Positions 48,295 through 60,400 of a DNA stretch of 64,000 bases are shown here, piece by piece (position 1 is the stretch's first letter; each line of letters opens with the position of its first letter). Below the pieces are notes generated by a model that made no database searches, was not told where the DNA came from, and saw only the letters and a list, made by a program, of their open reading frames with translations. The DNA lies in assembly GCA_947561715.1 (NCBI GenBank), contig OX387198.1, positions 13,392,001-13,456,000 of the forward strand, written 5' to 3'. Source of the stretch: Ascidia mentula. Its lineage: Eukaryota; Chordata; Ascidiacea; Phlebobranchia; Ascidiidae. The translations under genes were made by a program, and so were the position numbers.

Positions 48295-49520
48295 AATGGT
48301 AAAAATTACGCGAAGCTCTCTTTTCTCCCATCATGCTGACAAGGAGTGCCCGTAACGGTTCAGTAAACTTCTGTTGACATAAGTCTGTACTCCCAACACC
48401 ACGCAGATCTTTGACCACACACAGGTTGTTGCAAAAAGCGGCACAAAATTTTGACAGTTTAAGGTTTCAACATTGAATTTGACGTCAATGCGGAATTTTT
48501 GAACACTCTTGTTTGTTATTGTTTTAAACCAAAACATGTTATTGTTTTGTTTGATTCTGTGCTTCACACAATGATTCGTTGTTTCTCAAATTTTGCGAGG
48601 AAAAGGTCGCATAGCTGGTATGTTTTTGCCAAGACTTCATTGCTGGACAACAACTTAAAATGAAAACTAATGACGCATGTTCAGTGATTCGTAACTCTCA
48701 AGGAAACAATTTACGCTGTCTTTGCACAACAAACTAAGGTTATGTGTTACTTTTGGAAGGAATTTGCTGCAATATGAAAGAACCACGAACCACATACAGG
48801 TTTAAATGTTAAGCCACGTCACACAAATATGCATTGCGCGCCAGTTGACTATACGATATTTTATCGTGAGCACTAGAACTCAAAACCTAATCACGTCTGC
48901 ATTGTCCGTACAAATACAAAACGAAGTGGTGTAGCCAAAATTGTGCGCCGACAAAAACAAAACGTGTAACACTAACGTATGATAAAACGAATAATTTACA
49001 TTTATATCCTCCTGAGTCGCATATACATGTGGCGGACACGCTCGAGCAAACTTCGGGTTTTAACTTCAACTTGGGAGAAATATAATATGGCGTTGCGTGT
49101 AAACAAGCTTTAGTGAAAGTTGAAAGTCTAATCGGCGGTAAAAATAATTTAACTCGAAAAAATGCAACACAAAAAAGCACGATAGTTCAAGCGAAGTGTC
49201 GTCAGGGCTTGTGTTTTGTGTTCAACTAAACAAACAAACAAGCACAAACACTAATCGAAAGTAGTAAACAAGATATGCCAAAAAAAGCTATATTTTCAAT
49301 GGAATTTTTGAATACGGAAACGTATTGTTAGTTCTCCCTCCGTTTTAGTGAGGTCATAGGGCGTTTCCAAAACGCCGAGATTGAACACTGAAGAATATTT
49401 TCGCCCCCGCATCACGCACGGGGTTTACGCAGGCCTCTGCTCCCTCTAAGTGACGTTAAGGAATTTTTTGCAAAACAATAGTGACGTACGAAGAAGCCTA
49501 AATTTCGCAATGTCGACACG
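48295..49520 (-). repeat. 1.25 kb repeat, right copy of an inverted pair
   Basis: Reverse-complement partner of 44530-45790, with the same end sequences in mirrored order and a loop of about 2.5 kb between the copies. No transposase frame was found. Confidence 0.6.
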
Positions 49521-50282
49521 TTTGATTCCGATGCTCTCTCATTTACTGGTCGAGTAAAAATACATTTTTACATTTCGTGGTATTTGGTGCTTCACGAACT
49601 CCACGGGGATTCTGTAATCAAAATAATATTTTTCCTTTTAAAATTAATTAAATAAAGATCGACTACTGTAATTTTAAAACTTTTATATTTGGCATTTTGC
49701 GATAATAAGTGATAGCATCCAAACATTTCATGTATAAGATATACACCACACAAAATTTTCCACGTTACAAAAACAGTCCATTCAATGTCAGACGCCTTGA
49801 TCAGCATTGCTATTTGTTTACACTCACCTGTAAGTTATTTATCAGTTATGTGGAGATCTTTATACGTGGTCCAGTAAGCACACGAATGCGCATCTCTTAC
49901 GTAAATCTACAGGGCACAAAATCCTAGCTGTATTTGTTGTAATGAATCGATTCCAAACTTTTAAAATTTAAAGTTTTGATTACGTTCAGGATTATACAGA
50001 ATACATCGATTTTATTCACTTGACATAGGCCGGGGTAATTTTTATAAATTTTAGATCCGCGATAATTGGTGTTGGTTACGTATTTATGGTAAATTTTTAA
50101 ACTATCGATACGAACATCACTGAAAAACAGTTTGAAAATAGTTTTGTGATAGACATTGTTCAATCTATTTTCCCGGCGTTGCGTCCCCGCCATTGCACCT
50201 GAATGATGAAAAGCACTTGCAAATATCTTTAAACATCGAAACTCTGTTAACCTGAAAGCTTACGGCGATGTGAATAACATAC

Positions 50283-50400
50283 CTTGCGTTGTCAACTACT
50301 TTCTGCACTGTTTCCAAACTCAACTACATTTACTGTGAGGCTTGTGTTGCTGGGCAGAACAGAGCGTAACCAATGTCATAGTTAAGATTTCCTCACAAAC
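50283..50400 (-). pseudogene. orphan VWD1 exon relic with stop codon
   Basis: A 118-nt segment has the same length as gene B exon 62000-62117 and is plainly similar along its whole length, for example the end encoding VEFGNS. Both splice sites survive (TTTTTTACAG acceptor, GTATGT donor). The codon for the conserved Cys of the LCGN motif is TGA, so it cannot be used in frame. No neighbouring exons of the VWD domain were found within 1 kb on either side. Confidence 0.75.
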
Positions 50401-51289
50401 CTGTAAAAAAATTGGTGGGGTCCATGGCGATATGCCAAAAGAATATTAGAATTTATTTTGTAGGCTGTTGCGTTATTTAATTTGTGTTTTCTAATACCTT
50501 CCGCATTGATTAGACAGAAAAAATATGTAAATAATATTGAGCGTCTGAGAAAAAAAAAGATTCAAAAATAAGTGACCGTGGTTTGGGAAACCCTGATCTA
50601 ACAGATATTAAACTTTAATTAAGTATTAAGTTTTTAAACGTTTTTTTGGCTGGGATATTATTGTGTATCTTTTATGTTATATACATAACAAATAAACATG
50701 AGAGTAAAATGTCATAGACACCGATAAGACCGTCGATCAGGAGCTCATTGTCTAAAATTTGCCTTTCAGATTTGAAATGAAACTAAATTGCCCTTAAAGA
50801 TTTAAACATTTACAAATGCGAAATCTTTTCGTTGTTTTTAGGTAAACAAGAAGCCACAGACTAAAACTTAATTGGATTATGGAGGCATATAGTATTTTTG
50901 TATCAACATTTCAGATTCCCCAACATTGCACAATATTCCACGACAAAAAGAGGAGTAATTCTAGCCGCATCCAATGTTATGTAAATATGGGTACATGACT
51001 ATGTGGTTTCGTGCTCCTTAGGGGCGAACAGTTGCAAAACTGAACAGCAATTAAAGAATTCGACTCGCAAGTAATTTCGGCTTTTATGCAAGGATGTGAC
51101 TCTGAACCCGAATTCATCACAAATGAGTGCGCACTTAAGAGATTTATTTTGCGCTTTTATAACACCACGCAGCACCGATGATAAAGCTTATCAAAACCGC
51201 TCATAACAGAAAAAAAACAATGCGGAACTTCAAGGATTCTATTGACAAAGTTTGCATCATATCGGATGTACCAAATGCACTATTAGATG

Positions 51290-54200
51290 CATAAACAACA
51301 TTTTTTGCACGTTTCAAGGATAATATTGCGAAAAGCTATAATACAAATATGGAGCGAATAGCGAATGTAGGCAATAAAGAAAAATGTGTTGGTAAGCCAT
51401 CATTGGTAGTTGCGTGGATCACGTGTCAATTACGATACGCAAAGGAACCTGATCTTGTAGTCTGGACACAGGTTGCCATCTTCTTGGTCGGTGTTGTCGC
51501 ACATAACTCCCTCTACCGGTGAATCGTAGCGAAGGGTCACATTAAAGACAGTTCTGCAAAGAAGCACGTTACACATATCGCCATTAGTATGAACAAAAGT
51601 TAAGTATGATATTAAAGTACAGTAGGTTTTGATGCAAAATTTAAAATGTACAGAATTAGGGGTCCAACGTGGTTGCAGCATACGAAGTCGGCAACCTCGA
51701 GTTAAATATCCATCATGGCACCCCATGTTATTAACAAGTCCATACTCTAATACTTTGCCATAAGTTCGGGCTTGTGTTGCGTCAAGGTAACAAAATGCCA
51801 AAATGACCATAAATTCATCGAATTTGCCATTGAATAAAATAGGCGTTCACGACCCATTGGTGAATTGGAATGTTATACACTTTATCATTTTGAAAGTGTA
51901 TAGCCTATACAGGAGACCATCATTTATTACTTTTCTGACACATCTAATGTTAAATTCCAAGGCAAACATGAATTAAGACTAATTGATAGAGGTTGTATAT
52001 TGGTTACAACTCTGTTTATCATTTTATGCGACAAGAAATTGTATCTTTCTCGGAGGTAAAAGTAATAATTTTGTTAAACCACGACAATACCACTTAAACA
52101 TGTCACTAGGTTGACGTAAAACCAAATAATTTACCCAGGTGAGCGCAAAGCAATGATTTTCTTGTCAACTGCAACCGGGTGATCACATTTAATATCGGGA
52201 TGGTGACTTCTGATCCTCTTCCAGCTCTCATCATCCCCACATCCTGTTGGATTGTCAGTATCGAGCCAGGCAGTCCAAGTCAAATCGCAAGCTTTAGAAA
52301 TAGAAAGATATTCTTGTGTATGTCAAAAAAATCAATATATACCAAATAAAACTTATACCGCTGGCACATTAAAAACAAAATTTTTCTAAAACAGGAAAAA
52401 TGTACATTTATTGAAAGTTATATTTTACTAGTAATAAGTATTTTACTATTCGTTTACGACAAGAAATAATTACTGGAACAATAAAAACTTTCACAACTAT
52501 TTGAATATTTATTTTGGAAAGGAAATTTTTATATCACATCATAGTTGTTGATTTAACTCAAATTAAATAGAACAGATATTAGGTTTTTTGCAAGCTGTTT
52601 GCACAAACTCGTGTGAAAATATACCATTTGAAACGTATTTCTTAGCGTACCTGGAGTAAAAGGCTCTTCGAGGAAAGGCCTTCTATAAATGAATCCACCG
52701 TCAAAACCTTCTCTTGATTCGTTTAGAGCTGAAGGACAATCGAATGCTACAGAATATTAAATATTCAATTGTTTTTAAATCGTCAAAATTTTGTGTCATT
52801 TCGACTGGCGAGCATATTGTCTTATAAAAATGAAAGTCGATCTGCAACCGAAAATTAGGGAAGAATTTTTTTCTGGGACTTTTTGTTGGTGCATGGTTGT
52901 TTTAGTTAGCATTACACGGTTTTTTGGTGTTCAAACTGTTGCTGAACTATAATGAGAAGGTTATTTGGCTGCGTAAGTCACAAAAACTTAGTCGTTTGCA
53001 AGTACAATTCAAACAGCAATGCTCCTCTGGCAAAAAATAACGTGCTTTATTTTTCCAACGTCTTGTCTGCCAAAGAGCAAGACTTCATCAGGTTTGCAAG
53101 TACGTTTACTGGTATGTGTTATGTTGTATCCGGATAGATGCGTAAATGCAACAAGGCATGTAACAACAATTAGGGCACATGATTACTTACTGATTCGGAA
53201 ACATGTTTTTCCATCTTTGCCAAGCGCGTAACCAGGGAAGCAACTGCAGATGGCCGTGCCGTTGGACGTAGAACAGTTTTGGCTGCAGCCACCATTTTCG
53301 TACTTGCATAAATCTGAAGGAATTAAATTTTTTGGATTGGTTCTTGAATTAATTCCGCAGCCAGATGCATAATAGCGAGTAAAATTGCTGCAAAGTATGA
53401 ACAAACACAATCCAGCTTTTACAAAAGGAATAAAAAAATTAACCAGTGTAGTGGCATCCCCATTCTCCATCTCTCAGTCCGCATGATTCATCCGTAAGGC
53501 AAGTATCACGTTCACAATCCCAATCCCCGTTGCGACACTGACACTTTTGCTCGCATCTGGCATCTGCTTGGCAATCACCGTGCTGAATTTAACATGGAGT
53601 AAAAATAAAGCAAGGCAGCCTGAGCTTCGAAATACCTTGCAGTATTCCCTTGTGTGAAAATATCAAAATATTAAATAAAAGCTTCTTGTTTTACTAACAT
53701 AGGTTGCATGTTATGCACCAAAACGTTGCTTCAGTGAGGGGTTCACCCAAGAGATAGGAAATACCCAGATCCACATACAATTATAATTGAATTCATAGCG
53801 ATGAATATGAATAAGTTTTTTCCACCAATACATTTCTATGTTAGTTGTATTAAGTGAGTAGACGAAGATTACCTTATAGAAAAGTCCCTCAGATAAACAC
53901 CCGCACTTGTTCATCGGAACACATTCCCCTGCGCTGAAGATATAACCTTCGTCGCACACACATCCTGACAAACAAAACAGCAATTTGTCAGGGTCGATAT
54001 AATTAAGTTGCCACCATACGAATTACGTACTTCTGGCCATAGAGTTTCTAAAGTTATGTTTAAAAGATCAAGTTCAATTTTCTTTAACAAGGCAATAATT
54101 TCGTAATAGGCCGATTTTATTTATTTTGTTTCCATCTTTGTTCACCTTCAACCGCAGGTGCGCGGACCAACTCTCTCCATCCAAGACACATCGAACCGTC

Positions 54201-57200
54201 CTTGTCAGAACACGTTGGTTGGCAAGGGGAAGCCCCTTCTTCGTAATGAGAATTTTTCGGACACGTGACTCTAAATCCGATCCACGGGCGAACACCGGTT
54301 GGGAAAGTCCCGCCTCGTACTATACACTCGGTGATGAATCCAAATAAGCTGGTTTCGGTGGCATGAAGGAAATCAACTTCATCACATTGTCCTTCGTTGC
54401 ACAGCGCCCTCACGCACGCCAACTGGTGAGCGGTTTTATCGACGACAGATCGACACGAGTCGAAGATGGCGCTGCCGAGCACTCCGCAAGAGCTGGGACC
54501 TTGTAAGTAGTCGAGGAAGCGGGAGTTCGGACAAGCGTCGCCCTCGCTGCCATCACTACACCTAATAATTAAAATAAATGTTGCGCGAGGAACTAAACCA
54601 ATCTTGAACGCTAGTTTGGCAAAAACAAGTGTTGAAGTTGGTTTTGGGGCAAAAATTTGTGTGCTTCTAATACGTCATTTAACATCCCTTACATAAAACA
54701 ATAAAAAATATTTTAGACATCGACCTTCCAGCGTGTCCTTTTTGTACTGCCTGTAACATAATTGTACTCACTTGTTGTCGGGAACATTTGGCCACTTCCA
54801 TGCGTTTCCAAATTGAGCAACTCCACTCGCCAGAGTGCCGTCGGCGTCCATGATGTAGTCGTTGTGTGGGTTGTTGTCAAATGTGCCACAGAGTCCTGAG
54901 GTTCGGTCACGGAGCAGTCCGCTAACCGAAATCACAAGGCTGGAAAAATAATTAGACCTAAGTTCATTACATCTTTTTAATTAGAGTTCTTTCGTATTGG
55001 TTTTGTCAATCATCAAACAGTGGTCATATAGGATTTTGAAACACTTGATTACAGTTAAATACATTCTAGGTGGTAATGCTGGTCAAACATTGCCGTAAAG
55101 CTACTATGTGTAAGCGTGCTTATGCAAGAGCTCTAAATCAAATAGCTTACAACCACATAATTAAATTAATCTGCATGATAAGATTTCCCAGATAGATTTC
55201 CAGTGTACATAGAACTAAATCTTATAGTTGACAAAACCTTTTCAAAACGCGTCGATTAAACCGACGATTCTGACTTAAAATTACCCCGATTATAAAATTA
55301 AATATTGTACAACAATTGTTGCATTGACTGAACGAAATTTTGGGATGTATTATTTACCCTTCCATTGAGCTGAGTCGCAGGGTGACACCAAACTCGAAAC
55401 GAACGGTCATGAAGCTGCCTCGTGAGATGAAATGCACTCCACGGTAATTGCTTCCTGGAAGAACGTTCAGATCGTCGACCTGCCCAAGGAAAATTAGGTC
55501 AGTTTTACTGAATGGAAAAATATTTCTAGTGACAATGATCTTGTAGGTTTAACTAAATACGTGGTTGTTTGTTTTAAAAAGCCCTGAAGAACGAAATACG
55601 ATTGAAAAATTACTTTTACATACTTTAATGAAGATAAGCACAAAATATTTGTGACAAATGCCTTCATAAAATGCTTACTTTTACGAAGTTCCATTGGGAG
55701 TGCATTAGGACTTCGATACGAGGTTCGCTAATCGTTGTGAGTGTTACCAACAAGCCACGTTTTCCATTTGCCAACTTATGGTTGCGTTGTACAGTGACTC
55801 TGAATGTCGGAATGCCGAGTTCCTCACTTCCCAAAACCCTGTACAGGCATTTGCATTGGTCGCTTGTTAATAGAGTTAAACGATCTTTGTAAAGTAAATA
55901 TTTTCACTATGTGGAGGTGCTTCCAAAATTTATTTTTCGGCTTTTCCTACGTTATAGCACCACTAAATCGAATTCTTTATTTAAGGAACGCTATCAGGAA
56001 GTGACAATGAGAGCAATATAAATACGACTTCGAAGTTTATTTTAACTTCAACATGTCTTCATTTAGCATCAGTTGTGTTGTCACGGTTTCCAGTTATTTT
56101 AAAAATGTTACCAAAAACGATAATTATCAATAAAAAATTTTGCTCAGGTATGTCACTTTATCGAGTCGGGTATTTGCTCTTATTAGCCTTGACGTGACTT
56201 GTAACCTAAAACCAAACGCAAATAATGTTTACTAGGCTTAAGCTGTGTGCAATGAATACTGAAACATGTTATTTCCAACACTACGATATATTAGCCGTAA
56301 CTCTTTAGCTGACCACATATAGAAAATTTACCCCATGGCGATGTATTGGCAACTTCCATTAAAGTTGTATTGACGTCCATCGAAGGTGGAAACGAATGTA
56401 TTTCCCACGACCAAGCACTCTGCATTCTGTAAACGAGATTGAACTTACATTAAATAATGCAACTATGGTTATCTACTATTATTTCAAACGCATACTGTGG
56501 ACAACACAAATCGTAAAATGACGATTTCCAATTTTTTTTCTGTACTATATTATATGCAAAAAAAAATTTAACTTAAATCATCCCAACAGCTTATACGTAG
56601 TTAGTCCAACTTCCTAAATTATATTTCTCTATTTTGTCGTTTAATTCAAGGCTTCACATGATAAACTCTGACCTAAGTCAACCAATATCACGTGAAGAAT
56701 GTTATAGATAAATACATTTTAATAACAAATGTTACACACCGGCACCAGACATCTGTAGTCGCTACCCACTGCCACGCATTGCTCTTCACCGGTGCAGCTT
56801 AAATCGTTGCACTCCCATTTATTCGGTCCGTTACAAGCACAGCGACGAGTACAGTCGGAATTTGTCTCAGTAAAACCTGTGGATAGAAAAAAATGGAAAA
56901 TCTATGTTTGGGAAATATCATAACAGATTGCCCGAAAATATTAGAAAAGACCACCCTACAACCCTATTACCATACTGAGGGTTTTACGAAAGTTTTTACA
57001 AAAATAGAAAATCAAACTCATTCTAGAACATGAATTAGTTTGGAATTGGAACAAGTTATGATCAAGAAGTTTGGAAATGAAACTAAAACTATGATAACTG
57101 CCCCGCATTATAGTCTTCGACCATTACCTTGAGGGACATATGCTCTGTCGTCGGGGTAACATCCGCAAGACTCCAGTCGAACACAAACTCCATTTTGCCG

Positions 57201-57415
57201 AACATAACCAAAGTTACACACGCATCCGTCAACAGTTGGCAAAGCGCACCTGCAAATGGCGATACCGCGAAATTGACCAACTTTCAGATATCAGAAAATT
57301 TATGGTTTGCAGATTTTTGAATTTCCTGCATGTTTCTTCCAAACGATTTAGATTGTAATTCGAGAATGTTCTGCAACCCTTAAACTTCGCCAACTAAAAG
57401 CAAGTTGCAACTTTA
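51290..57415 (-). repeat. right arm of a segmental inverted duplication
   Basis: Mirror of 2040-7730. This arm holds the functional-looking 3' half of gene B, so it is the likely donor and the left arm the derived copy. Similarity covers introns and the downstream flank. Confidence 0.85.
51430..56426 (-). other. gene B exons: VWD3, C8, TIL3, EGF, WxxW
   Basis: Exons 56332-56426, 55679-55838, 55358-55479, 54772-54939 (VWD3), 54146-54561, 53873-53964 (C8-3/TIL3), 53444-53582 (linker), 53191-53313 (EGF), 52651-52746 (spacer), 52135-52291 and 51430-51553 (WxxW, TAA). The WxxW part reads [20 protein letters not shown]. The last intron (51554-52134) contains a long open stretch, but splicing around it joins LRSPG directly to [12 protein letters not shown], as in gene A. 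Confidence 0.9.
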
Positions 57416-60400
57416 AAGCGAACTGTACGAGTTGTTCAAAGGCAGTTTGAGACATGACCATTGTTTGGTACTTTATAATATTTAGTGCAATGTGTTGTTG
57501 TGGTAATATGGGTGCATCAAAACGGTTCCATTACGTTCAGGTAAACAACGTTTAGTAAACATCAGGTGTTACAAAATTTAGGTTTTACCTGTCCTCGGCA
57601 GATGGATCGCTGCAAGAATTCGGGCACCCGGTGGAACAAGTCTCATAATGTGAATTTGAAGGACATTCTGATTCAGTCATATTTAGTCTTTCCCGCGCAT
57701 CACACAAAGGCACAGCCGATGCACGACAGTCCTCCAATGCTCGGTCTAAAACCTACAATCCCGAAACGATATAAAAAGGTAACATCTGTGTCGCGAAAAA
57801 GAACACATAATAAATGGTATTAGTGCCAAATATGCGTATTGGACGAAAAACTGAAAATGTGAACCTGTTGCGGATGCCATCTTTGAATTTACTGAAGCGT
57901 GATGCGTTTTTTTTGTGTCTTGTTTTTTTCTGCGCCGCTCTCGAAAAGGAACGAACCATATAGCGACAGACATTCAATAAAATACACGCTATCAAGCACC
58001 CGCTTTAAATCAACTAACTTTTCTAGTTACAAAAAATGTGGTATAAAACTTCCCAGAAATTATTGCCCATTTTTACAACTACCAAAGTTCTATAAACATG
58101 TAGAAACCTAACTTACGTCTTTCACTATAGTGATGTTTCCGCGAGTTGCACAAACATCATAGAGACAATCGTTGAAGAGGGCGGTGAAGTTAACAACCGA
58201 GGAGCAAGCGGCGAAGACCTCTGACGTTGCTTTGAAAATGTTGCAAGTTGGTGCGCTGGAAATAATGTTTCGTATTATATATAACGAACGACCATTATAA
58301 CACAAGTAAAAAAAAAATTCTGTAAATGGGATGTTAATTGTCTAAAAATCCTATGACAATCAACAATCAAACATCACGCCTATTAGGCAAAAATATTGCA
58401 CAAATATTTTCTGAGTTTCCCCTAAATCGAGCGTTTTGCCGCTTTTTGTACTACGTTTTCCCAGATACAAATTATAATAAAATTACGATTTCGGTACATT
58501 ATATTTCTTCACACATGAAAAAGCAATTCTTACTATAGTTCCCTATCAGCGTCTGAACACACGAACTCTGGTGGAGGTTCTGGAGTACCGCAATCTCCAA
58601 CTTGGAAGCTTTTCCCGAAATCGTTCACGCTTGTGACCACAGTACCGTTGGCATTTCGGTAGTCATCGGTCGGGTCACCGTTGAAATCACCGCAAAGTCC
58701 GCGTACCTGTCACAGTTTGAAATGTCTTGTTACTACGCTAAAAGCAATCAGAGGGCTATCTTTGCATGTAGTTAGGTTGGTCATTAGAATAATTGAAATT
58801 GACAATCGTCAAAACTTCTTTCTATTAGTTTTAACGAAGCCTGAAGTGTCTTTTTACTTTGGCTTTCTGTTGCTCAGTAGAGAAAACTACGACGGCAACG
58901 GAACAAGCCGTCGTGAATGTTCTGGTGTTTAATGAAAGTTTGTGAAACGCCTCATGCACTATTTTTGCGAACCGCATTGTTTTGGTGCAATTTGGCAATG
59001 ATTTTTTAAATACTGCAATACTGTGTAAATATTTTTTTTTAAACGCTCTAAAATCTTACGCGGCGAACAGCTCCTGGAACTCGAAGTTTGAGAACATTTC
59101 CATTGAATTTCACTCTAGATTTTTCAACTTCCAGTACAAGGCTTCTACCGCTGGTGAAGATTCGAACGCCACCAATGGTTCGATCCATCGTGGTGAATGT
59201 CACATTGGCAAGTAAATTCCAAACCTGCATGATTTTGAATCATGTGTATTATATTTTATGCTCATATATTATGTTTAAAGCAGTAGGCTGTTTAATGGAA
59301 CAAAGTACATGCGTTACCAAACAAAATATTTCATATCGAATTGTTTACATAATTTGTTGTAAATTATGAAATACATGATGTTTGCTTGCAAAGCTCCCCT
59401 AGAATGTCATTCGATTCGGTTTAAACAAAATACTCATACCGTGGCGGTGACTTTGCTTCCGTCCCGATTCATCGTCACAGTGACGTCACGCCCATCATAA
59501 CTAAAAGCGACTTTGACTGACTTAAGCCATGAAACACGCGTCACGCCATTTCGGAATTCATTTTGGGTTACCACCGAAAGGTGATTTCCCGTGTTGGAAT
59601 TCGTTCCTTCAAACAGAAGGTATCTGCACGCCCCTTGGAAGTCAAATCGGCGACCGTCCAATGATACGTAATGCGGATCTCCAGCAGCCACACACTCTCC
59701 GAAATCTGTTTTTTTATATTGATAAAATAGAGAAGGTTTCAACAGTTTGTTTTATTTGGCTTGGTACTTCTATTACATCAACACAGGGCCGCAAAAATAT
59801 TCTTAATTGATTCAGACGTTTCTTGACTTCCCGAAAATAAATTAACTAAAGATAACCTATCATTAACAAGAGAGATGCAACTCACGGCGTCAATATTCCA
59901 AGGTACCTATTAGCGAAGGCCTGAAACACGTACCTGTATCTTCGCAGCCCAGCTGGTGGGTGGTCGGTGACACTTGACAAACTTCACCTGTACCACAGCT
60001 TGTTGCAGTACAAGTGAGGACAGTCCTTGAGCAAGTACATCTTTCTACGCAACCAGCTCTAACGAATGTGTGACCGCTCTGGAACAAGTGTGGGGAAAGT
60101 AATTACAATGTTACTATGGTAACATATTTAGGTGTCGTGGTTTACTCCCGCCTGTACGCTTGTATTACATATATGGCCACAACCAAACCCTTAATTTGCG
60201 TGTTGGTGCCGGAACACTTAAGCTTTTGTTTTTTTTTCTACTAAAACAAAAAAAATTCTAAAAAATTTTGTGAAAAAAATATTTTTGCGAAACAGAAAGT
60301 GCACGAGCTTTTGTGAAGAAAGTTCATTGTGAAAACAGAATAAACTTACCTCATAATAGACGCCAGCTGCTGAGCACCCGCAATCAGTAAGTGGGACGCA

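Larger units (their letters stand above)
42251..51429. other. 9.2 kb intergenic region between genes B and A
   Basis: No gene is supported. It contains the putative promoter of gene A at its left end, an inverted pair of about 1.25 kb repeats (44530-45790 and 48295-49520), a third partial copy near 46190-46262 and the orphan exon at 50283-50400. A minus-strand CCCAGGTTCGATACCTG near 43090 resembles a tRNA T arm but has no matching D arm or acceptor stem. Confidence 0.55.
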
